A stretch of DNA of 64,000 nucleotides from Euglena gracilis. Lineage: Eukaryota > Euglenida > Euglenophyceae > Euglenales. A program made the translations under genes and the position numbers. How positions within the stretch are numbered: position 1 is the stretch's first letter; the number at the start of each line of letters is the position of its first letter. The notes below the pieces were generated by a model, which saw nothing but the letters and a program-made list of their open reading frames with translations, did not search any database and was not told the DNA's origin. Of this stretch, positions 37,751 through 64,000 are shown one piece after another. The stretch covers positions 16,894,589 through 16,958,588 of the forward strand of contig CP154954.1 in assembly GCA_039621445.1 (NCBI GenBank), read 5' to 3'.

Positions 37751-40126
37751 AACGCAACTCAAAATTGATAAAAAGTGCTATTTTCAACGAAATGGGATAC
37801 AGGAAGCTAAAATGATGTAAACAAGGCCTATACTTGAGAAACAACAGAGGGGAAAATTGCAAGGGTTCCCCAAAAAAAGCAAGTGCCAGCAGTGTCAAGT
37901 GGTGCCAATGGTGCCGGCACAGTTTTTCAGGCATTCCAAAAATGATGCAAGCATGCTTTTGCAAAGCCCAGAGGAGGGATCGGATGCCCTCCAGTGTAGG
38001 GGAGGCCACCCACCAAAACAGCGTGTTCAATGAACAACAAAACATGGGCCAAAGGACCTTTAAATGAATACGGGTTGTGCACTGTGTGGTAAGTCATTGT
38101 GTCTGTGGGCATGGGGGAGGGGGTAGGCACTGTGGGACCCCAGCAAAGGGGTACGCCGGCAGGCAGAATCTCACTGGGCAAACGAAGAATAAAACCAGTT
38201 TTGTGACAGGCTCTTCCCCTCTGTGTGGCAACTTCCCTCTGATCGGGGACACTCAGCAAACAAAAAAAGGATTTGACTTCTCAAAGGTGGCATGAAACAT
38301 GCAGGGGGGGACAGGTACCCGGTGAATTTTCCTGATGGGCAGACTAGAAGCGGGGGGATGATTGCCCTACCCCGGACAAAAAACCAATGGCGACGCTTTG
38401 GGTGGGCGTACCCCACACCTTGAGGCATCTGCCTGGGAGCCGGGTGCCCAGCATGGGGGATTATTGGTGGCCATGGCGGCCCCGTCGTTCATGGAGCCGG
38501 TCCCGTCCGCTGACGGTGGGCCGTGAGGTCGAGGCAGTAGGCCAGCTGTCCCGGAACGCGGTGGCGGGTTGCTGTCGGCCTGCTGTGGGGCGGCGAGCTG
38601 AGAGGCTGGCGGGGAGCCGCCTGCCCATTCCTCTGGAGCAATGTAGGTGTGGGTGCAGGTGCAGGTGTAGGTGTAGGTGTAGGTGTGGGTGTAGGTGTAG
38701 GTGTCGGTGCAGGTGCAGGTGTAGGTGTAGGTGTAGGTGTGGGCGTAGGTGACCCGGGGGGGGGGGGGGGGGGGGGGGAGTGGGTTTGCGAATGGGAATC
38801 CCCGATACCCTATGGATGGTGGTCTATGGTCCAACTCCCCACCTCCTGGTTGGGAGCTGCCCCCCCCCACCAGGCCTTCCTGCAATACTCTCTGGTCCTG
38901 GGGAAACAAGTCGGGGGGAGATTGCAAAGTGCCAGTGGAGAAATAGGAGCAAGAGCTTGCCAATTGTCCCCAAATGCAACAGATAAGGAAGGGGCGGGAT
39001 GGCAGTTGGGAGGCATGGCGAGGGGAGGACGGAGGCGCCACATTTGGGCGGGTTGGGTGTGGGACAGTGCTGCCTGGGAGGCAGAGCTGACTGCATCAGC
39101 GTGGTGAATCAAAAATGATTGAGTTTCAATGTCTAAAGTATGAATCCCCTGAACTTGATATAAGACCATCCCTGGGGAAGGTCTTATATTCGGTCAAAGA
39201 AGCATTGCAGCCTCTTTGTTCCTGAGGGGGAGTGTTCAGATGAATTGACCTTTTTTGTTTCTTTTTCAGCTCATTCACAACCCCTCCATCAGAGCTTAAC
39301 CACACACCCTCTGCCGCCCAAAAGCTCACCCCCCCCAGGTTTGCAAGAAATCCTCCAAATACAAGCAACCCCTGACTGGATTTTCATTCAAATGGCAGAA
39401 AAAAGCTATGTTTCAAAATATAAGCAACCCCTTACAAGGATAGATATTGGTATTGGGTTTAGGAGGGGTCCCAATAAATTGGATAGACTGACCCCCGACA
39501 TCCTCGATGAAAATCGATAAAACAGATATGATCACTTTGTACCCCGATACCCTCATTTTTGTGATTTCGAGAATCCCAAAATCGCCCAAAAAAAGTGCAT
39601 CACCCCCCCCAAATAAAGCCGATATTCCACGATTATTTCATTTTTTTTTATTTTTTCGGGACCCGATAAATTCCAGATCGTCAATAAGGCCGATATGAAC
39701 TGATATCCAATGTCCATCCTTGCCCCTTGAGCCCACTTTGGAAACCCAATGAAAAAGCAACTGATTGCTCCCATTCGGGGGGTCACCTTTTGATGGCAGC
39801 AGTGTCCCCGACCACTGCTTGAATGTGGTGAGCCCGCAAGACCGAGAGCGGGAGCAGGCCTCAAGGTTCTACCATCGAGGTCCTTCAGAACTGCAATTTT
39901 ATTTATTTATTTTAAATTGTGCGTTAAACTCTGATAACCTTATTTGATTGCTGGATTTCTGTGGTTCGACTTTCAAATTCGAAATTTTTCCAGCTTTCCT
40001 CCAATTTTATTATTCCATTTTCGCGTCTGGTATCTTGCCTTCATCGAATTCCCCAGCACAGTGTGCCAAAAGATCTTTTAAATCTTTCCCAACGAAAGGG
40101 TGCACATTGCAAATGAGCGATGGGTG
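37751..40126. other. No gene recognised
   Basis: Contains the dispersed unit at 38066-38190, a hexamer repeat at 38641-38755 and a long G run at 38757-38779. 39807-39861 matches 8395-8448. Frames in 38780-39170 are open but unrecognised. Confidence 0.4.
38641..38755 (+). repeat. Hexamer repeat GGTGTA / GGTGCA
   Basis: About 18 GTAGGT-type hexamers ending at a long G run. The Gly-Val and Thr-Tyr frames are by-products. Confidence 0.92.
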
Positions 40127-40393
40127 CAGAGGTTTTTTAGGACCGTGGAGTCCAGACCGACCCACCCACCCACTCTCTGCAGGCCCCCCCTGGGGGGCCA
40201 GGAGACCCACTTTTGGGGGGTCAATTCTGCAGTCCAAAAAATTTTCCAGTGTTTCGCACTGAAAATAGAGGAAAACCCTGCCTCCGGCGGGGTTCCCACT
40301 CAGCCTGACCCCGGGGGGGGGAGGGGGGGGGGGGCTCGGTACACTCACCCAACCCCCCCACTGGGTCATGAAACTTTTAAAAAAAAATCTCTG
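40127..40393. mobile_element. hAT-type MITE, family J, copy 2
   Basis: Starts CAGAGGTTTTTTAGGACC and ends TTTTAAAAAAAAATCTCTG. Flanks GATGGGTG (40119-40126) and GATAGGTG (40394-40401) match at 7 of 8 bases. The 267-bp interior shares a block (TTTCAGTGCGAAACACTGG-like, inverse GTGCAAAGCGCTG) with 50040-50170. Confidence 0.78.
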
Positions 40394-41220
40394 GATAGGT
40401 GGCTTGTCCACACCGCTGCCCCTGGCACAACCCCCCCCCAAAGTTTATGAAGATGATCCTATCTCATGGAGGAGGGCTCGAATTTGAGGAACTCCAAGCA
40501 GGCATTATTTGAGAGGTGCCACAAGAACCTCTAAACAAAACCTTTAAAACCACAAAAAAATGGCTCAAATTGCCTTAAAAAACCTTTAGAAAAAAAAAGT
40601 TAAGAAAACTTAAATTTTTCGTATTTTTCGAATTTTGAGCAAAAAAGAAGTCGCAAAACCTCGAAAAAAAAACATTTCCAGCATCGCTGAAACATAGTCT
40701 ATCCACCCAAAACTCAAAAAATGGGTTTTTGGACTTTTTGATTTTCAACTTGGACCGACGCTGGTTCGATGCCAGCCCCTTCCGAAATCAATGAAATATT
40801 TGCTGAGGTTGAAGCTGATACATCCCACAAGGGATTTCTTGGGCAGGAGAGAAACCAACCTCCAGGGGGGGATCCAGCCAGCCAGCATCATTTCTTCTGG
40901 TCAGCTCCTGCTGGCTGCGCTGGACCTTGACAAAAAATTGGCGCCTTGAAAATTTATAAAATGCCTTTAAAAATTTTTAAAAAATCTTTCAAAAACACAT
41001 TAAAAAAGCTTCGAAAAAAAATGATCTTTTTTAAGCGCTTTTTTTGCCTCAAACAATTTACCTGATCCCCACCCTTTTCAACTTTGCCTTAAGCTGGGCG
41101 AGGTTGGTATTGGTTCTGAGGTCAGCAGTATGGTGCGTAGGGGAGCAAAAAAAAAGTCGGGGGTTGGGGGTGTGCTTGGGTATCCCGTGTTTTCGGGTCC
41201 CACGTCCCTGGTCGTAGGAG

Positions 41221-41356
41221 CCTGCCCTGTGGCCTGGGGGCGGTCCGGGCCGCGTCAGAGCCGCGCCGCTGCAGCCACAGGTCGGACTTGCCGGGGAGCT
41301 GCTGCATGAGGCTGAACGGCGCGGCCATGGTTGGCCAAGCTGGAGAACCCTGTGGC
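41221..41356 (-). pseudogene. Duplicated exon-like segment, copy 2
   Basis: Partner of 8911-9052. The minus-strand ATG at 41328 opens a 68-codon frame starting MAAPFSLMQQLPGKSDLWLQ. Similarity to the other copy ends about 34 codons in. Whether it is a live first exon or a repeat cannot be told from sequence alone. Confidence 0.4.
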
Positions 41357-43861
41357 GGGGGGGGGAGGTGATATCCTTAAGGGAAAAAAGAAATCCCATC
41401 CCAGCACATTCACTCAATGCAAAAAAATCCACCGGAAATGATAGTCGAAAAAAATGGTTATATTTTGGGGGAAATGGGTCGACTTCGGTGGGGGGGGGGG
41501 TGATTTCTGGCATCTGTGGACCATCCCCCATCCGCCCGAAACGTCGAAAAAATGCGTCTTTCGACTTTTCAATTTTGGTGCCGTTCGAGCCCCGGACCGA
41601 CCCTCGGCGGCCCTTAGGCCCAAGGGAGGTCCTTGAGGGGCGGTCCTTAACGGTAGGGGAAAATAGCATCCCGTCGCTTCGGGACTGCCGCCCTGACGTA
41701 AGCCCCCCCTCCCCAAATACAAAGTTTGCCCAAATACAAATACAAAGGTTTTGATATTGCCGCCCAAATACAAAGCCCCCCCCCAGTGTAAAACCCGCCA
41801 AGGGTGCCATTCAGGGTAAAGGCGTAAAAATTTTGGGTGAATATTACAAATTTTCACAATAAATTCTCAAGTTTGGATAGAAATGGTGCATTTTGGTAAA
41901 ACAAGGAAGTGCACAACCCAAATTTTGGCATAGGTGTTATTTGACTTTGGCCGAAGGCCACCAAAGATCATAGAAGACACCCAAAAAAAGTTTGTCCCCC
42001 CAAATGTGAAGCCCCCCCAAATATGCAATGCCGGGGGGGGTTCATGTTTGGGCTTAAGGGCAGGTGGGATGGTCAGACAACACACCCCTGCCGAAATTGC
42101 ATCGACAAAAATCACCGCCAGTCCACTTTGTGCAGAGAAGCCAGCAGGAAGCACATAGTTCATTTCAGAATGTTTAAAATAAAAGCATTCAGCCAAAAGC
42201 ATGCTGTCTACTCAACCACAGGGAAGATCAAGGAGTCATTCAGGCCGAAGGAGATTTTTCACTCCAGGCGAGAGGTCGGGTCAGCCGGCATGGAGCTCAA
42301 ACTTCAGTACAATCCACTCATCCACCCCCCCCCAAGGGAATGCAGGCTGCTAACGGGAACAATGCATAAACTTGGACATAAAGTTGGGGACCCCCGGACG
42401 CCCCCCGCCTTGCCATTCCAGTCCCGAAATGAACAGGGGAGGGGAGGTCCGAGCCCCTCCCTCCCCCCTATGTCCAATTGACCCCAACGGGGGTCCAAAT
42501 GGGTTCCCAGACTGGGTTCCCGAAATGTGGCACATTTGTGATGGTTGGCCGCTGGAATGCCCGAAATTTGCCGAAAATCAACCAAATTCGCCCAAAATGG
42601 TCGACGTTGGGATGGCTAGAGACTCCACTGAAGGCCCTCTTCTGCTGCTGATACGTTGCCCTTAGCCGCCAGGTGCTCAGAATCGACACAAGTGATTTTC
42701 CCATTCCACTTTTGCTGGCCAAAGTTTCAAACACGAGCTGTGGCGACCTCTTTAACGTGTCAAAACAGGGTGATTCGTTGCACTTCTCGGGGTCCAAACC
42801 CTGAGACACTCTAGCCATGTTTGGGTAATATGTCCGATGATCGCCTCCAGTCGGAGTTTCAAGCACGGCAAACTGAAACAGACGGACGCGTCTCAAGTTC
42901 GCACACACAGGCACATGATTTTGGCCAAAATCTTTAAGTGCTGCTTTGGCCGATTAAGGTGGAGGTGATGACTGTGTGGGCCACAAGAATTCATCTCCAA
43001 CACACCATTTCTCTCACCGTACCTCTGTGCCCAGGGCAGCCACGGAAACCAAAAGCACACTGAGGTTTTTCACATTGGCTGTTGCAAGAAGTGATGAAAG
43101 TCCTAGCCAATCACCCTGGAACTAAACCCCCCAAATATAAATCCCCCCCGAAATGGAGCCAGACGGTGGTGCTATTCAGGAAAGAGCAGAAAATTTTGGG
43201 GGGGATAGAGCAATTTTTTTCAACAGAAATGCTCCATTTTGGATAAAATTGCGTGTTTTTGGGGGAAGTAGGAGGTATACAACGAAAACTTAGCATAAAA
43301 CTGGTATTTGACTGCAGTTGAAGGCTGCCAACTCTGTGGAGCCCACCCAGAAGAGCTTGATTTCTCCCCCCAATTTAAAGCCCCACCCCCTCCCAATTTA
43401 AAGCAATGGGCGGGATTTCAAAACCCTGGGGGGCTAGAAATCCCGCCGACATATAAAGCCAGGGGGACTTCAAATTTGGGTGGGTTGTGTTACTGCCATG
43501 TGCTGCCAAAAGCTGATTTCTTTGCCTTAATTGGCTGAAAGGGAGAACCCCAGCAAAAAAAAAAAAGGAAGGATGCCCCAAAGAAACACAAACATGTGTC
43601 AAAAGAAAGCAAGCGAGGGTAGCAAACTGGGGCAGGAAAGGCGAGGCAGCGCTTATGGAGGGCCAATGGGCGGCTACTCCGGGCTGTGCGATGGCGCGGC
43701 AACGGTGTGCCGCTGCCGCAACGTTTCCGGCGCGGGGCCCAGCGGCGCGTTCGACACCGTTCCATCCGCCGACTGGGGAGCCGGGGGCGGGGGGACACCG
43801 TGGCCAGCCCCCCCTCCAGCTGGAGCCCCTGGTGTACCCTCCCAAGGCTGCAGTCTGGACA

Positions 43862-43975
43862 AAATGATGGGAAACAAAAACGATGGGAAACAAAAATGAT
43901 GGGAAACAAAAACGATGGGAAACAAAAATGATCGGAAACTAAAATGATAGGAAACAAAAATGATGGGAAACCGCC
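43862..43975 (+). repeat. 16-bp tandem repeat
   Basis: Seven units of ATGGGAAACAAAAAYG with single-base variants. Confidence 0.93.
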
Positions 43976-44054
43976 CAAATCTTCCCATTGTTTTCCCCCG
44001 TGCCCTTTCCATGCCCTTTGGGAAGTCAAATTTCACACACAAAGTCGGGGATAT

Positions 44055-47000
44055 CTTAGACGGCCGGGAATGCACTTTTCTTGTTGAGTCACAAAATTTA
44101 GGCAATTTTAGTGAAAATGCGCATCCGCGCATTTTGGACGCGGAGTGCGCAGGTGCGCATTTTGCATGAAAATGAGCTGTTTGGATTCAACACGACCACA
44201 GGGACCACCCCCTGTTTACTGGGTCAACTACGTATCATGCTGTTTACAGCTGTTTCACGACGACTGTGGTGAAGTGCGTGGATGGACATACACTCAGCAC
44301 ATTCCACACAGCATGCGGAACACGGGCGACACAGGGAAGCCTGGACCTGGGTGTGACACCTTGTGTTCACCGATATGTGCTGATGGCTTCTGGGGGCAGG
44401 GCCTGGCGAACCTGGGATGAGCATGGGAAGGAAAACCTTGCAGCCAACAGTGACACAGCCCTCCCAAGGTCAAAACAATGGGGGTGTCACTGAGTATCAG
44501 GGACGAAGAATGCGCACCTGCGCATTTTTTGGAAACCCAAAAGAATGCGCAGGTGCGCATTTTTTGGAATGGACACAGGCTGCGGGAAGCGGAAATGCGC
44601 ACATGCGCATTGATGTTGAAGGATGCACTGGGTATGGCCTGCTGTTTGCCTGCCTTGAATCCGAGCTGTGCACCGCTGTGATGTGATTTCGGGCAGGCTG
44701 GACATGGGTGTGTGAGGGGGAGATGAACCAACAGAATCACCCTGGGCAACCATGTCGCTGTACCAGACCACACCCTGAAACACCACACCTGCAGCGGCGT
44801 GGAAAACCCTGGGCTCGGCGACGGCAGGTGTCAAGGCACGAATTCATGTCCTTCAGTGACAGAGGAACTAACTCCCTGCAGTGCAAGTCACCGAACAAAT
44901 CAGAATGCGCACCTGCGCATTCCACTTCACCCGCTGCAGTCCAGTGCCCAGCCGAGTCACACTGCTCTAATGAACGTGTGGAGCAAGTCACAACGCACAT
45001 TCAACCGTCCCCCACCTGGGGGAGGTGATAGGGAGGCTGCTGCCAGCGTTGTCCGACCCCACGCCCCAGAGCGTGCATGGCAGCACACAGCCAATTGGCT
45101 CCCTGAACAATCGTATGTTGGGCTGCAGTGCACGGTGCCAGGAGCACTGTGCCCCACAATTAGGGTCAACGCAGGGGGTTGTGTCTGGTTCCACACACGG
45201 TGCTCACGGGGTTGGCACTTCGAGAGCGAAACACGCCTGTCACCACCTTCGGCATCATTCCCAAAGACGGTCTGTAAACACAGAATTAATTCACAATTCA
45301 AATGGACTCAAAGAAGCGAACACCACTGGTCGGTCCTTGCCCCAAACTGTCTCCAGGCCCTTGAGATCGTGAGACAGGCACAAGCACATCACAACAAAAA
45401 CTTACCAATAAACCCAGGAATTTTTTCCGTTCTGCTTTTTCTGTGTATTCCACCGTGTCGTACCAAAGGAAAACGGACGAGAAAGAAACTTCAGTGCCCG
45501 AGGAAATTCCTCGGTGACGGGCACCATAATTCCCAAATGCGGTCAGCAGTCCTTCATGGCATGAGTGAAAAGCCGGTGAATGCGCACATGCGCAAAAAAT
45601 TGCCCTGTGCCTTTCTTTAAATCACAGCCACACCGTCGAATATTTGCACTCCCAGGTGGGTATGCTACCACCCACGCCAACTCCCCCCGCCTGGCCTGGA
45701 TTTGAAACCACACAGCTGAAGTGTAGACCTCCCTGTGAGGATGGAATGGTGTACGAGGACGAGGCAGCCCTGGTGCGAAACACAGCAGAGGAGGACCACC
45801 ACCTGTGGCCTTGCTGGCAACAAACGTCACCCCCCACACAGAACCCTTTACTCACACAGAACCCAGAATACTCAGAGTCAACGCTCCAGCACTGCAAACT
45901 ACACAACCCCTGGCCGCTGTGAAGACCAAGGAAAGCACATGTGAACACACTTTCTCCACACACCCCATTCGCAATGGCTGCAGTCAAACATGGCAACACC
46001 GGGGTGAATGCGCACATGCGCATTCCCTTCGTGTGTCTCCCTTAAAGCACCCTGGTAGGAGGTTGCTGTACAAGGCCATGCCAAACAACTCAGCACACAA
46101 GGTGGAGGCACAGCCCAGGAGACATACACCCTACTCTGGCGGTATGCTCCTGTGCGATGAGAGGCCTCTGAAATCGCTGACAAAAAGGCCAGCAGTGCAC
46201 CATGGGGGTAGCCCTGCCTCAATGCTGTGCTGGCACTGGGTTCAGGAGCACAGCTCCCCACAACACAGAGAATGCGCACCTGCCACTCCCCCTCACGGAA
46301 TGCGCAGATGCGCACTCTTGTGGATGCCCAGCGCTGCTGCATTCCAGCATGCAGCCCAGCGCACGTGCGCATTCTTGAGCCTCATGCAACCTCGGAGAGG
46401 AGCCATGATACATCGTTTGTGAGGGCTGTTCTGGAGGGTGTAGTCTGTGGCAAAAAGGGTTGAAGTGGGGCTCCGCTCCGTAGCTTTAAAAACCAGTGAC
46501 ACACATGAGAGGACCCCCCCCTTCCATACCCAGCACCCCATCACAAACGTCAGACCTAAAACACAGGTGGTCGCACATGGTGATGTGCCGTGGTGCCTAT
46601 GAGAAGACACATGCGGAGCAGACTGCGTGCGCCGCTGGAGGGATGCTGTGCCTGCAAGAGTCAAGGAGAGGTGCAGTGCGCTGCGTGGGATGGCAAACAG
46701 CAGGCAGCCTGAGGAGGGTAACGAGCCCTCCCCTACAGACATCTGGTCTTGATTTTAACACACACACCCCACCACTCTCTGGATGCAGACTACACGACAC
46801 ACACCAAACATTCGCCAGCGCCCACTCGTGCCCTGCTCCCAACACAGGGCACAGAACCTCCTCTCCACTCAAACCGCAGAGACCACGGTACCCCCTTCCC
46901 ACAACCACCCCCGGGAGCCACAATGACCGTCCAAAACTTCAGGAAAAGGCCAGGATGGGGAGGGGGGTGAATGCGCACCTGCGCATTCACTCGGCACCAC

Positions 47001-47322
47001 AAAACAGGGGGGACAGTGACAGGTACAACGCCTTCACCTGACGAGGGTTCGTCCTCGTAAAACAGTGTTTTGTGTCGCACCTACTTCGGCAGAAAGGGGT
47101 TTTCCCTCGGTCCGCGGAGGTGCTAAACCGTCATTTTCAAAACAAAAAAAGTCGGTTTGCCCAGACAAAAACCCGGGGGTCGAAACCCCTGGTACCCATT
47201 TTGGTACCAGGGGTTTCAGCTGACGGGTCGGCCGCCCCGTCAAGTGATAGCGACACACTTGGTCACAAAAGAATGCGCAAAAAAACAACCAAAAATGAAA
47301 AGTGCATTCCCGGCCGTCTGAG
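44055..47322. mobile_element. TIR element P2, 3268 bp, palindrome-studded
   Basis: Left end CTTAGACGGCCGGGAATGCA and the inverse of the right end (CTCAGACGGCCGG...) agree over 26 bp with one mismatch. Perfect 5-bp duplications GATAT flank it at 44050-44054 and 47323-47327. The interior carries about ten copies of TGCGCA-NN-TGCGCA palindromes, for example at 44146, 44508, 44543, 44593, 44903, 45579, 46006, 46298 and 46969. Its ends share the pattern CTTAGRCGGC with P1. Frames of 100-270 codons occur on both strands but show no transposase signature I recognise. Confidence 0.9.
47182..47217. repeat. Perfect 15-bp-stem hairpin inside P2
   Basis: GAAACCCCTGGTACC, loop CATTTT, GGTACCAGGGGTTTC. 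Confidence 0.95.
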
Positions 47323-47327
47323 GATAT

Positions 47328-48071
47328 GACATATGGTTAATTTTGGGGTGTGCATCGTAATATAAAAAAAACTGACACCCAGAGGACCATTTTGACCATT
47401 TTGCAATTCTGAGTTTTCCTGAATCACAAGCTGGAAAAATTACCATCATTTTCCATGAAAGCTGGAATTTCTCATCGCTCATTTTTCCAAAATAAAATTT
47501 TCCTGCCATTTTTTCCGTCACCTTTTCCCGTCATTTTTGTCCGGACTGTAAGCAGCAGGAAACCTCTGATCGATTTTTTGGTCCGAAACACGCCTTCATT
47601 CCGTACACTCCCACCTGCACTCCGGCAGGACGTTTTCAATTCCCGTTGATTCCTTGCACCAGTCCGTCCTGAAACGGCGTCGGCCATTCTAACCTGTTTC
47701 CTAAGCTTTGACATCGGAGGGCTTCAAATTGCCACAAATGGGGATGAGCTGGGTGAGGCATTTGTTCGAACGGGGGGGGGGGGGATGTTCTGGTTCATGG
47801 CTGGTTCAGGGCAGGGTTCAGGCCGAAGTTGAGGCCGTCAGGCGGCCAGGATTTTGTCCCTGTCGTAGCCCAACTCCATTTCTGACAGGAACAAACAAGG
47901 GAATTGGGGTTCAGGGACAAAACCAGGGTTGGCCAGAGTAGGACCCACACCACCACATTTCACCACTGGGCCGACCGGGGGGCAAAGGTGAAACGGTGCC
48001 ATTGGTTACATAAAAAATATGTGGGCATTTCAATGCTGGGGCACCAAGGAGGAAAGCCCCCCATAGGTCAT
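47328..48071. other. Region downstream of the CLPTM1-like stop; no gene recognised
   Basis: On the minus strand this would hold the 3' untranslated region of the CLPTM1-like transcript. I see no convincing polyadenylation signal to define its end. Confidence 0.4.
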
Positions 48072-62715
<14,644 letters not shown>

Positions 62716-64000
62716 CTGTGCAACGTAAACAGCAACAAAAATAAAACTCCATTTGACACGGGGTTCGCGCTGCACACTTTGAAACACACATTAAATTACT
62801 TTTGGGGGTTGGTGATGGATTATGAGGCTACGAACACCAGAAACTGGCGAGCAAACCTACAACCGAGAGGGTAAAGAAGGTGGGTCGAAACCTCAACATC
62901 GGCCTCAGAGCCCGCATTCTCTGAAAAGGGTACTCTCAGGCAGTCTCCTTCGCACTTCACGCGTAAAAGTGGACCTTGTGTATGCAATTGTGCAACTAAC
63001 AGGAAGAAAAAGCGGTTTTAGGGGTCGCTTTCAGGGGTTTTTGAACCTAAGTTAGTCCAAAACATCGAGTTTGTTGTGGTGGATGACTCCCAATGCGTCA
63101 ACAAAAGAAGGCTGTCAGAAACAGGGGTAGGTCTGGAAGTACAAAAAAAATGTTTTGTGGTGGTTGGTTTGAATGCTGACCTTCAAATTTGTGATCACTG
63201 CTGGCACGACGCGCCTTCTGTTGCCGAAGATGTGGACCGGTTTTTCTGCCCCCTTTTCCAGAATGGGTTTTATGTGTCCAAGACAGCCTTCAATAAGCAT
63301 GTTTCATGTTTTGGTACGGCCTACGCCCCCATACAGCATTTGAACAACAATTAGATTGTTCCAGCAGGTGATGGAAGGACGTCAGAATTACCAGGGGTTT
63401 TTTGCACAAAAAGGTGTATTGGTTCACCAAAATATGTGGTCGCTTTCTGTTGTTGGTCAGACATGTAAATGAGATGTTTGACGAAGTGGGTGCAACAACC
63501 CTTCTTTGTCAGGCTGCGAGACAGCGGTACTCTTTTCATCTTTGACGGACGGATGGACAATGTGTAAGATGGTATAAAATGCCTGTGATGGGAACGTCAG
63601 AACGTAGCAGTTGGTTTAATTGTGCCTGTATTTCTTTGAAGGGAAACAACTCAGAAAATGGTTCCCGATGTGGAATGCGGGAATGGGGATGCGGGGATTT
63701 CAAGCACTTGCCCTTTGCCAGACACATCGCCATTGAAAAACAGAAGCACTTCGGGAAATTGTCAAAGAGAGTGGCATGGCTGACATTCTCAACAGTTCAG
63801 CAGCATATTTCAAATTTCAGGCATCTCACTTTTTATTTACCGGCACCGCACCCCTCACTGGCCCTGCAATATAACCCCTGATTTTTGCGGACATGACGCT
63901 GCGCGCAAATTCTGCGTGCCGGCAGGACCTGTCTTGAGGCACCACAGTGAGGACAAAAAAGTTCAAAACAAAGCACGCAGCACGTGGGCAACAATGAAAA
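62716..64000. other. No gene recognised; upstream part of the CLPTM1-like gene
   Basis: Missing N-terminal exons could lie here on the minus strand, but I found no family motif. On the plus strand, frames at 63076-63354 (VVVGLNADLQICDHCW...) and 63579-63881 look weakly protein-like and may be an element fragment. Not identified. Confidence 0.4.

Larger units (their letters stand above)
40394..44049. other. No intact gene recognised; dispersed repeats
   Basis: Family D copies at 40640-40790 and 41440-41662, the exon-like segment at 41221-41356, and CCCCAAATA-type motifs near 41755, 42000 and 43130. A 16-bp tandem repeat lies at 43862-43975. 42500-42900 and 43640-43850 are open in places without a known domain. 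Confidence 0.45.

Noticed and set aside
44799-45620. 273-codon open frame inside P2 as a transposase
   Set aside because: No catalytic or DNA-binding motif is visible, and overlapping frames on the other strand are also open. Coding status unproven.

Overview
The window looks like nuclear DNA of a eukaryotic protist: very long introns, no operons, long G/C homopolymer runs, microsatellites and dense dispersed repeats. The only gene I recognise is a CLPTM1-family membrane protein on the minus strand, 62715 to 48072. I assembled 12 exons by hand (1263 nt, 420 codons plus stop, in frame across all 11 junctions). Six introns are GT-AG, two look GC-AG, and three have neither a usable donor nor an AG acceptor. 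The ends of those three can pair with each other near positions +4 and -6. Such nonconventional introns are a hallmark of euglenid nuclear genes, so I infer a Euglena-like organism (moderate confidence). The N-terminal exons are not recognised and probably lie beyond 64000. Layout. 1-34 kb is repeats: four copies of a hAT-type MITE with perfect 8-bp target duplications (211, 11389, 16475, 22511), a second hAT-type MITE family (20633, 40127, 61335), a decayed transposase with inverted ends (7.15-8.19 kb), a reverse transcriptase/RNase H relic (13.2-13.9 kb), a 1.25-kb TG/TGCG/TGGG microsatellite, and several families of dispersed repeats, one with tRNA-promoter-like boxes. 30.7-47.3 kb holds three terminal-inverted-repeat elements with 5-bp target duplications. 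Two of them (34581-37577 and 44055-47322) share a terminal consensus and are filled with short palindromes built on TGCGCA; one has jumped into a 17-bp tandem array and split it. 48-62.7 kb is the CLPTM1-like gene, whose introns contain MITEs, a telomere-like G-rich tract, decamer minisatellites and a second TG/TGCG microsatellite. 62.7-64 kb shows no recognisable gene. How it works together: the gene encodes a multipass ER/Golgi-type membrane protein. The rest is a mobile-element landscape in which nonautonomous elements dominate and only relics of transposase and reverse transcriptase remain. Family identities, splice sites and element ends were read by eye; no search or RNA evidence was available.
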